A stretch of 64,000 nt of DNA from assembly GCA_002633005.1 (NCBI GenBank), contig NMRA01000649.1, forward strand, positions 43,608-107,607, written 5' to 3'. This DNA is from Phoronis australis. Taxonomy: Eukaryota > Phoronida > Phoronidae. Shown in pieces: positions 23,180 to 36,600 of the stretch (position 1 is the stretch's first letter; every line of letters starts with the position of its first letter). A program made the translations under genes and the position numbers. Below the pieces are notes generated by a model, which was not told the origin of the DNA, did not search any database, and saw nothing but the letters and a program-made list of their open reading frames with translations.

Positions 23180-23275
23180 ATCTACCATAGCGTTTGAAAA
23201 ATCGTGGGCGCTCTCAACTGTGTCAAAAGCCTTTGAAAAGTCACGGAAAATATCTACTTTGTCGTTGTGAAATTG
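23180..23275 (-). pseudogene. Reverse-transcriptase relic (non-LTR type motif)
   Basis: The minus strand reads KVDIFRDFSKAFDTVESAHD then a stop at 23177. DFSKAFDTV is the classic catalytic-motif A neighbourhood of non-LTR retrotransposon reverse transcriptases. Only about 30 residues are recognisable, so it is a dead fragment. Confidence 0.6.
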
Positions 23276-23612
23276 GTGAGATTTTACTGTTCTAGCGCAT
23301 CTCCAGATACGAGTGATAATAATGTGTTGAACACTAAAAGATATAGTATCGTGTTAAAGTGTTAATATCATAAATCAAGTCTTCTCACTTCGCTAGTAGT
23401 TGCTGTATTTATTTTAGTTGTAGAATTATTTTGTATTTAAATTTATTTATTGTTAATTTATTGGCTCCCTCTAGTCCCCTGTTGGACACTTTGTTTATGT
23501 TCAAAATGTAAAGCATTGTTATTCACTGACTAGATCAATATAGCTCAACATTTTTAGTTACAACCAATCGGTCTTGCACTTTGCACAGCAATGAAACACA
23601 TCAACGTGATCC

Positions 23613-23765
23613 AACTATTATTAAAATCTCTTGGTCTATTTACACCGACCTCTTGTCTATTTACACTGTCACGACGTTTTGGTCGGTCTATTCTCTGAAA
23701 CGTCGTGACGTTGTTCATACACAAGAAGTCAGTGTAAATAGACCAAGAGATTTTGATAATAGTTA
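23613..23765. repeat. 153-bp hairpin-forming inverted repeat
   Basis: Left arm AACTATTATTAAAATCTCTT then GGTCTATTTACAC; the right arm is the inverse with one mismatch, ending GATAATAGTT at 23765. Inner arms ACGACGTTT and AAACGTCGT flank the centre. Probably a fold-back element. No coding content. Confidence 0.85.
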
Positions 23766-23885
23766 TAAAGCGCCACCGCCTCAGAGCGGTTTTAGAAAGT
23801 CATCTACACAACCGTAGAATAAACTATGATAATGTTTTGGTTCATCTTTTAACTGTTAGTTCTTTGTTTTTTAAGGCTGAGAGTT

Positions 23886-24190
23886 AAAAGGATACTAAAC
23901 CATATTTTGATGATTTCCGCCAATCCCCATTCTCTCACCTCATGCGTCATTGGTGTCAACCTTCCAGTCAACAGGAATCAACGAAAAACTACTCTCTGTC
24001 AATGACTGGACATCGTGGTCCTTGGTGGGTGGTCTTTCTCTACAGTTGCCATGCAATCACTAAAAGCGTATGTCACGCTTGCTCGTTTAGGAGTTTTCAA
24101 ATTTTCCTCCAAACTTTTGGGGGTTGTCAAGGGTTACAGAGCATTATTTTATTTCAAAGAACTGGATGGCAAAGTTGTTTTAGTATGATT
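23886..24190 (+). repeat. Dispersed repeat, family E
   Basis: Begins AAAGGATACTAAACCATATT and contains GACATCGTGGTCCTTGGTGG. The reverse-oriented relative is at 27786-28120, and a fragment lies either side of the insertion at 33280-33767. Confidence 0.75.
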
Positions 24191-26167
24191 AAATGTATTT
24201 AAGGTTAGGACCCTAGAAAAATATCCAATTTGACTAATTTCAGAACATATCTTAGAAAGGTTGATCATTTCTGTATGTAACTTTAAAAATACCATTCTGT
24301 ATGCTTTCATCTCCAATCACATGACCCAATTAATAGATTGGCATAAATAAAAATATCAAATTCTAGAAGCCTACTTTCAGCAATTTTTTATTGACTTGCA
24401 ATCTATAGTGCTGTTTTGTAGATAAGTGGTTATAAACACAGGCATGTCACAGTCAATAAGGTCCTACATAACATTAAAAGGCAGACTGATTTAATGCGAA
24501 CATTTTGTCTCCTTGTTTCATTCTTGTTTGTACTGTTTCAGATTTCTAGTGTCGCACAGGGAACGGAGAGCTATTCCCAATATATCCAATTTTTCCTGTC
24601 CCATCTCACTGCCCAAGCTTCTCTAATAAACATTTTCTTGGTTTTTATTTTATATTTGACTTAAGACACTGTATTAAAAAAGCACTACAGTCAGTCCTGA
24701 ACTTATACTATCGAGGATGACAGACATTGACTTTATCTAGGGATAGCAACAAGGTTTTTATTTTAGTGTTCGTGCGTTATCTAGGTAACTTCCGTTGGCT
24801 CGACCACAATAAAACTACAAGTTATTACTATGTACGTATATATTACAGTCGGAATATTTACAAAACAGGCTACCTACAATTAATACGCTCAGCGAACAGT
24901 TGTAAAATCCACATGATCTGTCTTGTGGGTAAACACCAGTTAAATGTCTTGAGTAATTGCATGCTGAATACAGCCCTTGGCTACGTCAGGGGCCAGTGTC
25001 TAATCTTACTCGAAGTTTAACTCATTTTATTTTTGTCATTTTCCAATCGACTTTTGTGTGAACTCGAGGTGCCAATTATTCTATGCTTGAGTACATGTCT
25101 TATGCACGAGTATCAAGTTCAAATTTGCACTCGATGACACCTAGATTCGAGCTACAAACTCTAGTAAAACCTCAAGATTTTTAGTAAAAATTTGAAATTT
25201 CGAGTTCAGACTGTTAACTATAGCCTAAACACTGTGGTCACCAAATGCAAATACATGTTCACGCAAACCACTATGTACTCTAGCACAGAATAGAAACTTA
25301 TCATGACGGAAGGATGGATCATTTCATCTGAAAACTATTGGCGGAGTTTTGTATTCAGATACCATACAATGGAAATGAAAGAGCATTTACTCGAACATTT
25401 TCCATGTCAGTTTTGTTTTTATTCAAAATTGAAACTTCCAAACTAACATTATACCATAAAGCATGCTGGGTAACAAACGAATTATTTTCCACGAAATCAA
25501 GAGTTATGTTTCAATACATTTCAGCCAAGTGTTATCTAAAACAATAGATATGCCTTCACAACCAAACTGATAAGTTTCCAACAATTTTTTCAAGACAGCA
25601 TTTGTTATTTAGTAGTTGAAAAATGCAAATAGGAGCTACAAGATACTAATGCAACAGACACCATAATTTGTACAATCTCCAACAGAGGGCAGTGACAACA
25701 GGTAACAAGCGACAAGACAAGCTTAAGGCATTACTGGTCAATTCGTCATATTTTACAGCCTACAAGGGTATTTCGAAAATTTTCTGTAACACGAAATTAA
25801 TAAAAAATAACTCTTGAAACGGGAAGTATGGCATAGTGAGCAAATTTCGAACCAGCGAGTCTGTCTGATATAGCTGTGTTCTCCCCCTGTGCTTTTCAGT
25901 TAAGATAACTGCTCAGTGGTCAACAAGCCTGGAGATTTTCAGTCCCAGGATCATTACATAACAATTTGCCTTCGACTTGACCTACGATGACAGGAATGGG
26001 CAGAAAGCACAAAAAAACGGACTTAATGCGTACAAATTGGAATGTTACTCACACTATGTATGTGGCTGTGCGGAATTGTGGAGTGAAAATAACCATTTAA
26101 AAATCGTTTTTGAACGTAGGTGCCTTGGTCTAAGCACCAAACTATGCTATTAAGCAACAGACTGAAA

Positions 26168-26425
26168 ACTATTACCATAACAATCCTTCAATTTGGGACA
26201 AAAACAATTGCTAAACTTTCCATATTTCTATTTTTCAGAAACTTAGTGCATTGTTCCAAATGCTCAAAATTTTACCAAATGCAGTTTGGTAATAGCTCCG
26301 CCACATAAACCCAGCTCAAAGCAAAATAAATTTTCCTGAAGTTATTTTTGTTGAGAAATCAGACGAAATGAAATTTCACTTGTCTACCATATTGTGTCCC
26401 AAACTGAAGAGATTTTAATCATAAT
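26168..26425. mobile_element. Dispersed fold-back family A copy
   Basis: Left end TTACCATAACAATCCTTCAA then TTTGGGACA; right end CATATTGTGTCCCAAACTGA then AGAGATTTTAAT. Both ends are inverse forms of each other. It lies about 340 bp downstream of the CHAF1A stop and could form part of that 3' untranslated region. Confidence 0.8.
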
Positions 26426-26767
26426 AAACAAACTAAAACTGCACAGCAGTCAGTTTGCAATGAAACAGGGCGAAGATCACTGCTATTAGTGTCAATCAGC
26501 TAGACGTGCGGATACCATGAAATCCAAGACTACACGAGTGGTTGCCACACGAGTGGTTGCCTAATGCTAAGTTGAAGTGTAATCAGATTTTAACTAGACG
26601 AAGACAGTAGGGCAAGCAAAAATCCAAGAAACTGACTAATAAAGTCAGAGATGATCTACATAGCCTGAGAATTCTCTTCAGAAATGAAGAATGAGAACAA
26701 AGTTCAATCATTGCACACCATAACTTATATGTGCACAGTAAATATTGTTTTGTTTGTTGCCTGGCGA

Positions 26768-27642
26768 CTATTCTATAATCATGCAGTCATCATCCTCCTC
26801 CACTTCAGCAGAGAGCTGCGAACTGCCCACTCCACTACTTGTATCCATGGCAATGTGCGTTGGCTTCTGCGTGATGACCTCTGGTGGCAGTCTGTTGGTT
26901 TCATCAAACAGTTTGGTACTGTGTGCAGGTTTACTAAAAAAGGATGTAATGAGTTTTGCTGACGACTTTGTTGTTGTCGACGGTGACTCACTACGACTAA
27001 GAACTGGCACCGCCTGTTGGGAAGCAGCGGCAATAGCAGCCTCGTGTTGAGCGATGATCTGACTGGGCGACACCTCGACTGTGAACTGTGTTATGCTGGG
27101 TGTGACTCGACCAGTCTTGCTGGAGACTGGCGTGGAACATTTACTACTGTTTACCTTGTCAGTCTTGATAAATATATAGTTCCAGGTACATGGCACAGTC
27201 AGCTCAGTGAGGCCATACCGGCATAGTACCTCCTGATTCACATACCAATGAGCGCGTTTCAATCCCTCACGCCTCTCGTACATGGCGATCTTTTTAATCT
27301 TCATCTCCAGTTGTCGTTTGGAGATCACGTGCTCGTCGCCAGGGCTCTCCGCCGCCTCAGTCTCACTGCCAGCAGTTGAGGTTTTGGGAATGTCCTCGAC
27401 ACTGCTTGCAGAGGTATTCAGCTCCGCGGCAGTACTGTCATCAATGGACTTGTTGAGGTCCACAGAGCTGTTGGGGTCCTGTGGGTTGTCACCTGACCTC
27501 ACCTCACCGCAGGGCTGGTCTTGGGTAGCCTGCGACAATGTGTTACCGCCCATCTTGAGACGCCAGAACTCACGGAATTCCTTCATCAGCTTGGCTACAC
27601 TGTGAGGGTTGCCATGGACCAGGCGGACGAGATCAGGCATGG
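26768..27642 (-). CDS. CHAF1A: CHAF1A exon 14, C-terminal winged-helix region and stop (657-947)
   Basis: Acceptor ATTCCAG. It encodes MPDLVRLVHGNPHSVAKLM (human LLPLLHGNVNGSK), a Ser/Asp-rich spacer, the conserved ISKRQLEMKIKKIAMYERRE through VPCTWNY block that corresponds to the C-terminal winged-helix DNA-binding fold, then SITQF and the acidic end EEDDDCMIIE before the stop at 26768. A frame upstream of the acceptor stays open into the intron but encodes only a hydrophobic non-homologous run. Confidence 0.96.
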
Positions 27643-30600
27643 CTGGAATTATAAAACTAATAATAGTAATAACAATTACAACAAAAATAATACTAATAGA
27701 AATGGCAATGGTAGTGGTGTTGGTACTATTAAAACATACAGCAGTCAGCAAACCCAGAACTAAACAATAATTTTCTCAGAGCTTAAAACGATACCAAAAC
27801 AACTTTCCCGTTCAGTTCTCTGAAATGAAATAATGCTTTGTAACCCTCGACAACCCTAAAAAATTGGAGGAAATTATGAAAACTCCTTGAAAAGTCTCTT
27901 AAATGGGCAAGCGTGACCCACGGTTTTAGAGAATTACACTATTATGGGAAAACACCACCCACCAAGGACCAGAGCGTAGAATTTGTGAAATAGGGGGTAC
28001 AAGTTTTTAGTCGATTCCTGCTTCAAATTTATCTTTCAAGATTGACACCAATGGTGCATTAGCAGGTGACGGAACGAGGATTGGATGAAATCATCAAAGC
28101 AGGGTTTAGTATCCTTTTAAGTAGATTTTTGACCCATTTTCATTGAGGTCACGGTAAAGTTGAAATGTTGAATTGTAAGAGAAAGCAAACTGACTATTTC
28201 CGTTACATAAGCATAGCAGTGCACACCCCAAGAGAGTGGAATGTCAGCGAAAATTGGGGAAAATCTATCTTGCTACTTATCTCGCAAAAGGCGGATGAAA
28301 ACCAAGCACGGGTAAATTCAAATGCGCCCATATTTTAAGACCGCCAGCTGATACAGCGCTTGAATGTTCTTCCATTTTTCTCAACTGTCAAAACTTAAGA
28401 CATCCAAACATTTCAAGTCTTGTTGATAGATGATAGTTAATTCCAGACACTCTTTTGTACCTGATAGAATAGAACACTGGAAAAGTGAAAAAACGGTGTC
28501 GTAGGAAGTCATGAAAAATCCTATTTTTTAGGAAAAATCAGTCATGTGGCTATCACCATCTAGACATTGTTAATTTGGTTCTCTCATCCTACGTAACAAA
28601 GTGTTCATGGGCGTGATCCATACACATTTGTGGTATGAAAGAGAGAAGAATTCACCTCACAATTCAACATTCAAGCCTGGCCTAACAATCACTTCAACAG
28701 CAGCTATTTTGCTAAATGCACTTAAGTAAAGACCTGAGCTTGTTTGGTCGTTTGTTTTTGCGTGGTCTTGCGCGATCCTGCGTTTCACGATTGTCCTGCG
28801 TCTATGGAATGCACCCAGACCCGTGAACTACCAAGTCTGCATTGGAGTACTCTATACACCAGATTTGCAGATTTTTCAATAAATTCGCAAATTTTCGCGT
28901 ACGCACCAAATTTACCCTAAAATATAAGGGGAGGGTTGAATTTTTCGCAGTGGACCTTTCACAAACTTAAAGAAAACAACAGAACAATGGGTTTGCTCAG
29001 CATTCAGAGCTTTTGCCTTATTCTTGCCTCTTTAGTGGAATTTTGTCTTATTTTATCAGACTTTTTTCCTCTCAGGACCATTTTGCCCACGTTGCTAAAT
29101 GGGGGACTGTGGCTCGAGTACTTATCGTCAGCTCAACATGCTACGAAGTCAGTGCAGTCACCATGTCCACAAAAAACAACACGCTACACAACGTGCAGTA
29201 TAAATTCCACAATCCCTTGATTAAGACATTGTTACTCTTTGGAATAACGTGGCAAAAACAGATGTTTCCTTCTTTCAGAAGCTACTTTCTTCACAGCTCA
29301 GAATATGCAACCACTCATGCTTTGCCATTTTGTCAACAGTATGTAGTTAGCCATAAATAGCCGGAAGTAGACAAAGTAAGCAATTCACAAATCACAGAAG
29401 TCGTTGCTTATAGGTTAGGCCTGTGACACACATACCGATAGAAGAGGCCTCGCGATTCGCCGATTATCAGGCTATTTCGAGAATGAAACGAAGCAAGTTT
29501 TCCGAGTTTGTAACTCAACTTTTTGGCTAAAATAATGATTTTACAATATTTCTTTTTTAATTTCTAACTTTAAAATCTTCTTCCTCATCGGTTTCGACTA
29601 CAAATCGGCGTATTTATTGAGAAACAAGAGAATCAATTAACTCTTTTGAATTTGCTGAATTTGCGTATTTTTGCCTGGCGGTGCGTACTTGTGTACTGGA
29701 GGCTTGATTTCCGTACGAATCCGCATTTTTTGCATATGGTATACAGGTCTGCACACCCCAGCAAGTCAACAGGTCTGTGCACCCCAGCACATCAACATGG
29801 CTTACAGAATAATACGTCCACATATAAATATGTGGGTGCATAAAAAGCAATTTAACACAACAGTCGACTACTACAATCACCCCCTAGTGAGTGTCGCGTG
29901 ACCTACCTTCCTCAGGAACACCTTTCTTCAAGTTTTGTTTGAATGCCTTGGGCTTCTGACTAGTTGTCTTGCTATCGCTGGTTGACGCGGTGAATGTTGT
30001 GCCAATGGGTCCGTTTTCAAGGAACGCCACCTGGGGGAGAGCAGCAAACACATGAATCCGACTCTCAATAAAACAGAGACATTTTTCGAGAAAAGCGACG
30101 AGCTGTCTTGCTAATGCCTACAATACGGCCCAGGAGACCATTATGAACAATATTCCTTCCAATGTTCCGTAATCTCACATAAGGATCTTACCTATGATTA
30201 CACCCCTTACAACAAAGCAAGTTTTCCCCAATTTATGCTTCTCTGTATATCTAAATCTGCCTGTTTCTGTCGTTATTGCAAAGCACCTTCAGAAGTGGTT
30301 TTTAAGCATCAAAATTCTCCCAGAAATAATAATGTTGCACAAAGAAAAAACATAAATCTTCTACAAACGTAATATATAAGCCTGAACACAATGATTAGCA
30401 AACTTTACACAACTGGTCTGGTGATGACTCGTGTTCCAAGCACATTTTATTTTGTCCCACTTAATTCAGGGCTTGGAATGACCAATGACAAAAAACGCGG
30501 AAACTTTTACGGCCCAAAACATGCGCGCTACCCACCCTTGAAATAGTCAATGTGAACCATTCGCCAACAAAAATCGGTAGGACTAAAAAATCACACGAGA

Positions 30601-33600
30601 CACCATTGAAAATCCCAGATGCCCCGGTAATGTTGACAATTTACGTTCCTCCAAAACATAAAGAGCAACTTCCGCTTTTCGAGGTGAACGTCGTCGGCAA
30701 TGCCGTGGTAAGAAAGGAATTTGCCGCGGAAATTTTATATCAAATCCAATTTTTTTTACGCGGAAATATAATAAAATGCGCGGACAGAACATTTGAAAAA
30801 AGCGGAAATCCGCGTTTCCGCGGAAAATTCCAAGCCCTGTTAATTGCACCTGTGTGTGGCCTGAAAACAAAACCGGCATCCCACAACACCATACCTTATA
30901 CAGCTGCAGCTTGTCCCAGAGTGTCATGTGATCAGGATCCACCTCATTGGCCCACAAACAGCCAATCACAGCAGCTTTAACAGCCTGAAACTTTCTCTTC
31001 ATCTGCGTTTCCCAATCGTGTGCTTTGGCAATCTGGCGCGCCTTTTTGGCCTCATGGCTCAGCTGAAATTAAAAGTTCCACAATTGTGATGGTTTCAGTC
31101 AGTAATTACACGCATTAATATTAATAAAAAAAATATTATCACATTTATATTAATATAAACACTAAGCTGCTTCACAACAATCTATGGGTTTGATTTTCTT
31201 TCTTTCTCAACCTCAACCCATGAAAGTGCAGTACAAGACAAAAGTAATCAAGACAAAATACCGTTCTCAAAATATTACTGGTAATAATTATTACGACGGT
31301 AAAAGTCTAATTACAGAATAGCTTAGCCACCTCATTATTTTTCCTGTTAATTACGCTTCATTCTCAGTCATCAGGGGAGACTACTCTGAGGATGAATTTG
31401 GGCTCTGACGAGGCGTCATGACAAGGAATTCCAGGGAAGTTTGTCTCAATACTTTCAGCTTGTGCTGAATGCAAGACACACAAAAGTACCTGTTGATAGG
31501 CACACTTACCAGTCAAACGACATTCAGTATCCTATCACCAGTGCTTACCAGTAACATGACATTCAGCATCCTATCACCAGTACTTACGAGTCACAAGACA
31601 TTCAGTATCCTATCACCAGTTTTTACTAGTCACAAGACATTCAGTATCCTATCACCAGTACTTACCAGTCAAATGACATTCAGTATCCTATCACCAGTGC
31701 TCACCAGTCACATGACATTCACAATTATAGCCTCGTATTCATCATAATCAGCAAAAAATGTCCTCGCTACTTTACAACAAACTCAAGAAAACCATTTATC
31801 ATTCTGTGCTTGAGTACATTAGGGTTTACGAAGATGAGTTTCCACTCCAAGTTTGCACCCGGTGACCCCAAAACTAAAGCTACAGTCTGAACTAGAAATA
31901 TCAAGTTTGAACTCTAGCTCGAATTTTGAGGTCATCAAGTGCAAACTTGGATGAGAAACCATCAGGATGAATCGTAATATACTGGAGACTGGAGCAGACA
32001 GTCATAGACTGTCCTGTGTTCTTGTTATAAGAGAGAGAATGTAAAAAAATAAGAATAAGAGTACAAACTCAAATAACCTTAGAATGGATTTTTTGATTTC
32101 CGAAACAGAACAAAAGGAATTTAGGTTTGCAAAATACAGATTCGAGCATTTTTAAAAATGAAACTCGGGCGTGTCCGCAAACACCTACCTCCTCCTCTTC
32201 ATCCAACACTTCATCATCAGACAGGTAACCGTGGGGAACAAAGAAGCCGTCATCATCTTCATCATCAACAGCGTTGTCGGGATCATCTTCGTCCTCGCCC
32301 TATAACAGCAACAGTGAATAAACTGTGGTAAAATATCACGAGGTTAGGGCACAACGTGGCAGACAAATGAAATCAAATTTTCTAATTTATTTCCACAAAA
32401 GATGTGTTGCGTCAAAATAATGATTTTCCGTGGAAAAGCCCTGTAACATTGCCACCAATAGACGGCATTATTAAAACACTGTGGACAACCACAACAATGT
32501 AAGAAGCCTTTGAAACATGTAAAAGAGCAATTTTGACAATTGTTTTTGGTCGTTAATTTTCTGCTGAATTATGCTTCAGTTACGGTTTACCAATAACTTG
32601 CTGCACGCCATTTTATTATTTCTAAAAACCAGCAAAAAGAGCAGTGTCACCTGCAGAAAGAATGAACAACTACTTGAACATGTCTGCTGCAAAACGATCA
32701 AAATTGTTAAATTTGATGGATAAATTTCACAATTTGTAGTAAAATAAAAATAGAATTATTATATCTGCTACTGAAAATGTAACTTCCATTCAAAATCTCC
32801 AATTCATGAAAGAAGTCAGATACCGTTATTTACCGTCTGTTTCTGGAAAACTAGGGTCTTTAAACTACAGTTTGTCATAATCCTGCCACAAGTTGTGCAC
32901 AATGTGAATGGCACACTCACCTCGGAATTAGACAAACTCTCTCCAGGTTCCTCCTCTTCCCACTCCTCATCAGACTCTACGTCATAGTCCAACAAGTCCT
33001 ATGCAAATAAGCAAACTGAACAGTGTGATACGCTTAAAGACATTTTGGAGCACACACACACACACACACACACCACACACCAGTCTAACTACCATATGTG
33101 ACTTACGCTTTATTTGAGTTGCAAGACAACTGTGGGGCACTAAGAACCACACTTTAGGACAAAATGACTAAGTGTTTTCAGGTGAACACTAACTTTACCA
33201 CTCAGGTGAGACCCATATGGTGGATTCACCAGGTGATAGAACGAGGGCTGGCGGAGGTCACCAGAAAGAGGTTTAGTAACAGGGCTTGGAATAACCAATG
33301 ACAAAAAACGCGGAAACTTTTACGGCCCAAATCACGCACGCTACCCAGCCTTGCAATGGTCGATGTGAACCTTTCCCCGACAAAAATCGGGAGGACTAAA
33401 AAAAAAACATTACCACCATCAGTAGCACGCGTCTGCGTCGTTTTAGCTCGTCCGTCCACTCCAAACCCACACAGTTTTGGCTGCAGAGCTGTAGTATTTG
33501 TCGCCGCGGTTTACAATAACACGGGACGCCATTGAAAATCCCACCAGATGCCCCGGCAATGTTGACAATTTACATTCCTCCGAAACATAAAGAGCAACTT

Positions 33601-36600
33601 CCGCTTTTCGAGGAGAATGTTGTCTGCAACGCCGTGGTAAGAAAGGAATTTGCCGCGGAAATTTTATATCAAATCCGATTTTTTTACACGGAAATATAAT
33701 AAAATGCGCGGACAGAACATTTGAAAAAAGCGGAAATCCGCGTTTCCGCGGAAAATTCCAAGCCCTGTAGAAACCTTTTAACAAAGATTCACGAGTCCAT
33801 TCCCAAGAAGGGTCAATCAAGACATAAACTTACCTCGTCCTTCTTTAACGGATTCCGTGGAGAGATTTTCCGACTCGTCTTCCTCCAAGTGCCATAGTAG
33901 GCAGGTCGAATGGTCTCGCTCTTATCAAATTGCAAAAATTTCACCTTCATGCTGGTCTTTGGCCTATTATCATCATCCATCACCACAACCTCGGGGTCAG
34001 ACTTAACTTCACTTTAGGGGGAGAAAGAATTGAAGATATGATTGGGCGACAGACGTTCCCAGTTCCAACTGATATTGTGACCTCATTTTCCATGAGTTCA
34101 AAACGATTTCGTTTTCATTTTCTATGCAAAGTTGTTACTGAGCGCATGAAGAGACTGAACGCACAATTCCAGATACAAAAGTATTTCTCATTGATGAAAT
34201 TTTCATGTTTTTTTACTTTTTCATTTTCCATTCTGTCCTACCTATAGTTACATCACCTCGCGAAGTTAAGGCCTCTCGGTAAATACAAAATTTGGCTACC
34301 ACGGAAGTTGACAGAAAAATGGAATTCGGAGACACTTTAAAGCTTCAATGTTAAAACCAGTTTCATTTAATCTAAGGAAAATACAATTAGAGAAAATTGT
34401 CAACATCGCGAAAGGAGTGTGCAGTAACAGACAAAACTTACGTAAGAAGCGTTCTTTTTGAACTTCTTTTCACGTGTTGTCCAGACTTCAGTTCATCCAA
34501 GTATAGCGTTGATGCATTCTGAAAAATAACAAGGAAATAATGTAAACTCTAGTCTCCTTGGTAACAAAACTACTCTGGAAAATATTGAAGATTTTAGTGG
34601 ACAGACAAGGTGATTTTCACCTTATTTGTTGTTGTCAGATTCTTCATTAGTTTTTCTTAGTTGCATAGCTCTATACGTCCTTCCAATGCCAACAAAGTAT
34701 TATTGCTGTGCAACTCCCGGCGTGAAAAAATTTGATAAACTGCACAAATACCCGTGGATGCGTGATCTGAAAATTTTCGCCTTCCCAACATCAATAAGAG
34801 AAGCGAAAATGAGCCCGATTTCCAAAACTAGGTCACGCGCTTTCTTATCTCCATGACAAAGGAGAGTTCTATCACCGTTTCATTCAGGACGGCCCTATTA
34901 GAAAGCACATATGTTAAGTTGAGGCACACATCCACTTTCATACCTTTCCAACAACTTCATACATGATTACTTTTGATTATAAAAGTGACATCTAGAGCCA
35001 ACATTAAGGTAATACTCGGCACATGATAAACTCTAACACAAGTCAGTAAAGGAACGACTGCAAATAAGATCGTCACGGAGTAGCAAACAAAGCTATCCCA
35101 GCACCTGGGACCAGTTTCTCCAAATGTTGACTTTTTCGTATTTAACCTTCTTCCGAGCAGGTTACGTATTTGACTTCTGGCTTCCAGTCATGGACAGGTT
35201 TTCTGACTTTTAGTCTTAGTCTGACTGCGTGAAACAGGGTACGCCATCCGCAGACTGATTTTTAGTCAAAACATGGGAGCAACTAGACTTTTCAAGAAAC
35301 AGCTCGAAGATTCAATGTATGTGTACTAGTTGTGCAAAGCACATCCTGAACAAGACTACACTTCTTCCAGTGATACATAGAGGCCACGCAACCAGTACTT
35401 GCACCTCGTTCTTTCTCTTCCAAAAACCCAGAAATTAGTGGTTTACTTTATTATTCACCCCCATTTACGTGTTTGATGTATATTTCCCTTGATGACGGCA
35501 TGCCGGAAACAGTTGTTACGTACAAAATGCCAATGAAATTAGCTTTACAACAACATGACTTGCCATTCCCCATCAGCGAGCCCTTGTGCCCAAAACTTCG
35601 CCACTTCTCATAATAATGCACCAAAGCAGTAGTTTTCCACCACCCGAAGTTAATAGGCCGTTATGCCAATAACTCCGGGGTGTTTGTTGGAGACAGTTGA
35701 ATGAAGTGAGCAATTCACCAATCACAGAAGTTGTTAAAAACACTTTAGTTCAATGCCTCCCAGTGAATATTGTTAGAAGTGGCCTCGTGATATGCTAATT
35801 TTTTGTGTGAATGAACACGACAGGTGACTCGGACTTTAGTTAATTTAAATTCAAATTTAATGCAGCGAACGTAATTTTTGAATTGTTGATCAAGAACAAA
35901 ATCTTCTCTGCCCATATCAACCATACGCTCATTGTCTTACATGACACATTAGTAACAAAAAAATCAGCTATGATATTTTAGCCGTGTATTTTTAGTCAAT
36001 ATGTACTACACGTTGCATCTCCATACAAATACGCAGGTTTCGCATATGGTACACAGGTCTCATTATTACCTGCTCTCTCAGGTGAGTGTCCAATGCAGTG
36101 CAGTCGGGACGCTGCACGCGGATGACTGGAGCTAGCACCATGTCCTTTTTGACTTCAAATGCCATGAACGGTCCTGTGGTCTGAGTCATCTTGGGGGGAC
36201 TTTTGGGGGTGTCCACCTTTGTGAAGAACTTGAGTAGAGCGTTTTTCTGGGCATTCTTTTTTCTTTCCTGTAAAGGTGAGAGGAGATTGATTTTTGCACA
36301 GTCAAGATTCTAACAAATAGGAAGGAGGTTAATATCTGATTGTTAAATCCAACAGATCAAAACTTTTGTCAGAGCTAACACAAATAAAAGCAACAGAAAA
36401 GAATGTAGGAGATGAAAACTAGGGGCTATTTCACTAAAATGGGTTTTTGCAGCAGTTTATGTGTTTTTACCAGATACTCTAAAGATCGTGCTCTAATCTT
36501 TTTTACTTGGCATTGAACTCGAACAATTTCTGGCATTTTCTGTCTGTTCTATTCGAACACAAACTCAAGAAACTTGTCTATTAATCTGTGCTCAAGCATT

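Larger units (their letters stand above)
19769..26767. other. Intergenic and 3' untranslated DNA between tail-to-tail basonuclin and CHAF1A
   Basis: No third gene is supported. It holds family A copies (20882, 21462, 26168), a nested pair of elements (21937-22426), a reverse-transcriptase relic (23180-23275), a hairpin (23613-23765) and a dispersed repeat (23886-24190). Poly(A) signals are ambiguous: ATTAAA at 19980 is the first on the plus strand after the basonuclin stop, but it is not strong evidence. Confidence 0.75.
27643..29906 (-). other. CHAF1A: CHAF1A intron 13
   Basis: 2.26 kb. Contains the family E repeat (27786-28120) and the start of a dispersed repeat (about 29360-29755) that recurs at about 35690-36055. 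No coding sequence supported. Confidence 0.85.
32999..33833 (-). other. CHAF1A: CHAF1A intron 9
   Basis: Contains a (CA)n microsatellite (33051-33073), a family E fragment (about 33220-33279) and the second CAGGG-ended element (33280-33767), leaving almost no other sequence. Confidence 0.85.

Noticed and set aside
26521-26560. Tandem CACGAGTGGTTGCC pair
   Set aside because: A single 15-bp duplication without further copies; not informative.
27643-27751. N-terminal hydrophobic extension of CHAF1A exon 14 (possible membrane segment)
   Set aside because: It lies upstream of a clear ATTCCAG acceptor whose phase fits exon 13, and has no counterpart in p150 proteins.
31503-31723. CRISPR-like spaced repeats
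   Set aside because: The units are contiguous tandem repeats with no unique spacers, and this is an animal genome.
31469-31747. Protein with 13-residue repeats FSILSPVLTSHKT
   Set aside because: It comes from a 39-bp minisatellite inside a CHAF1A intron on the other strand; no supporting gene structure.
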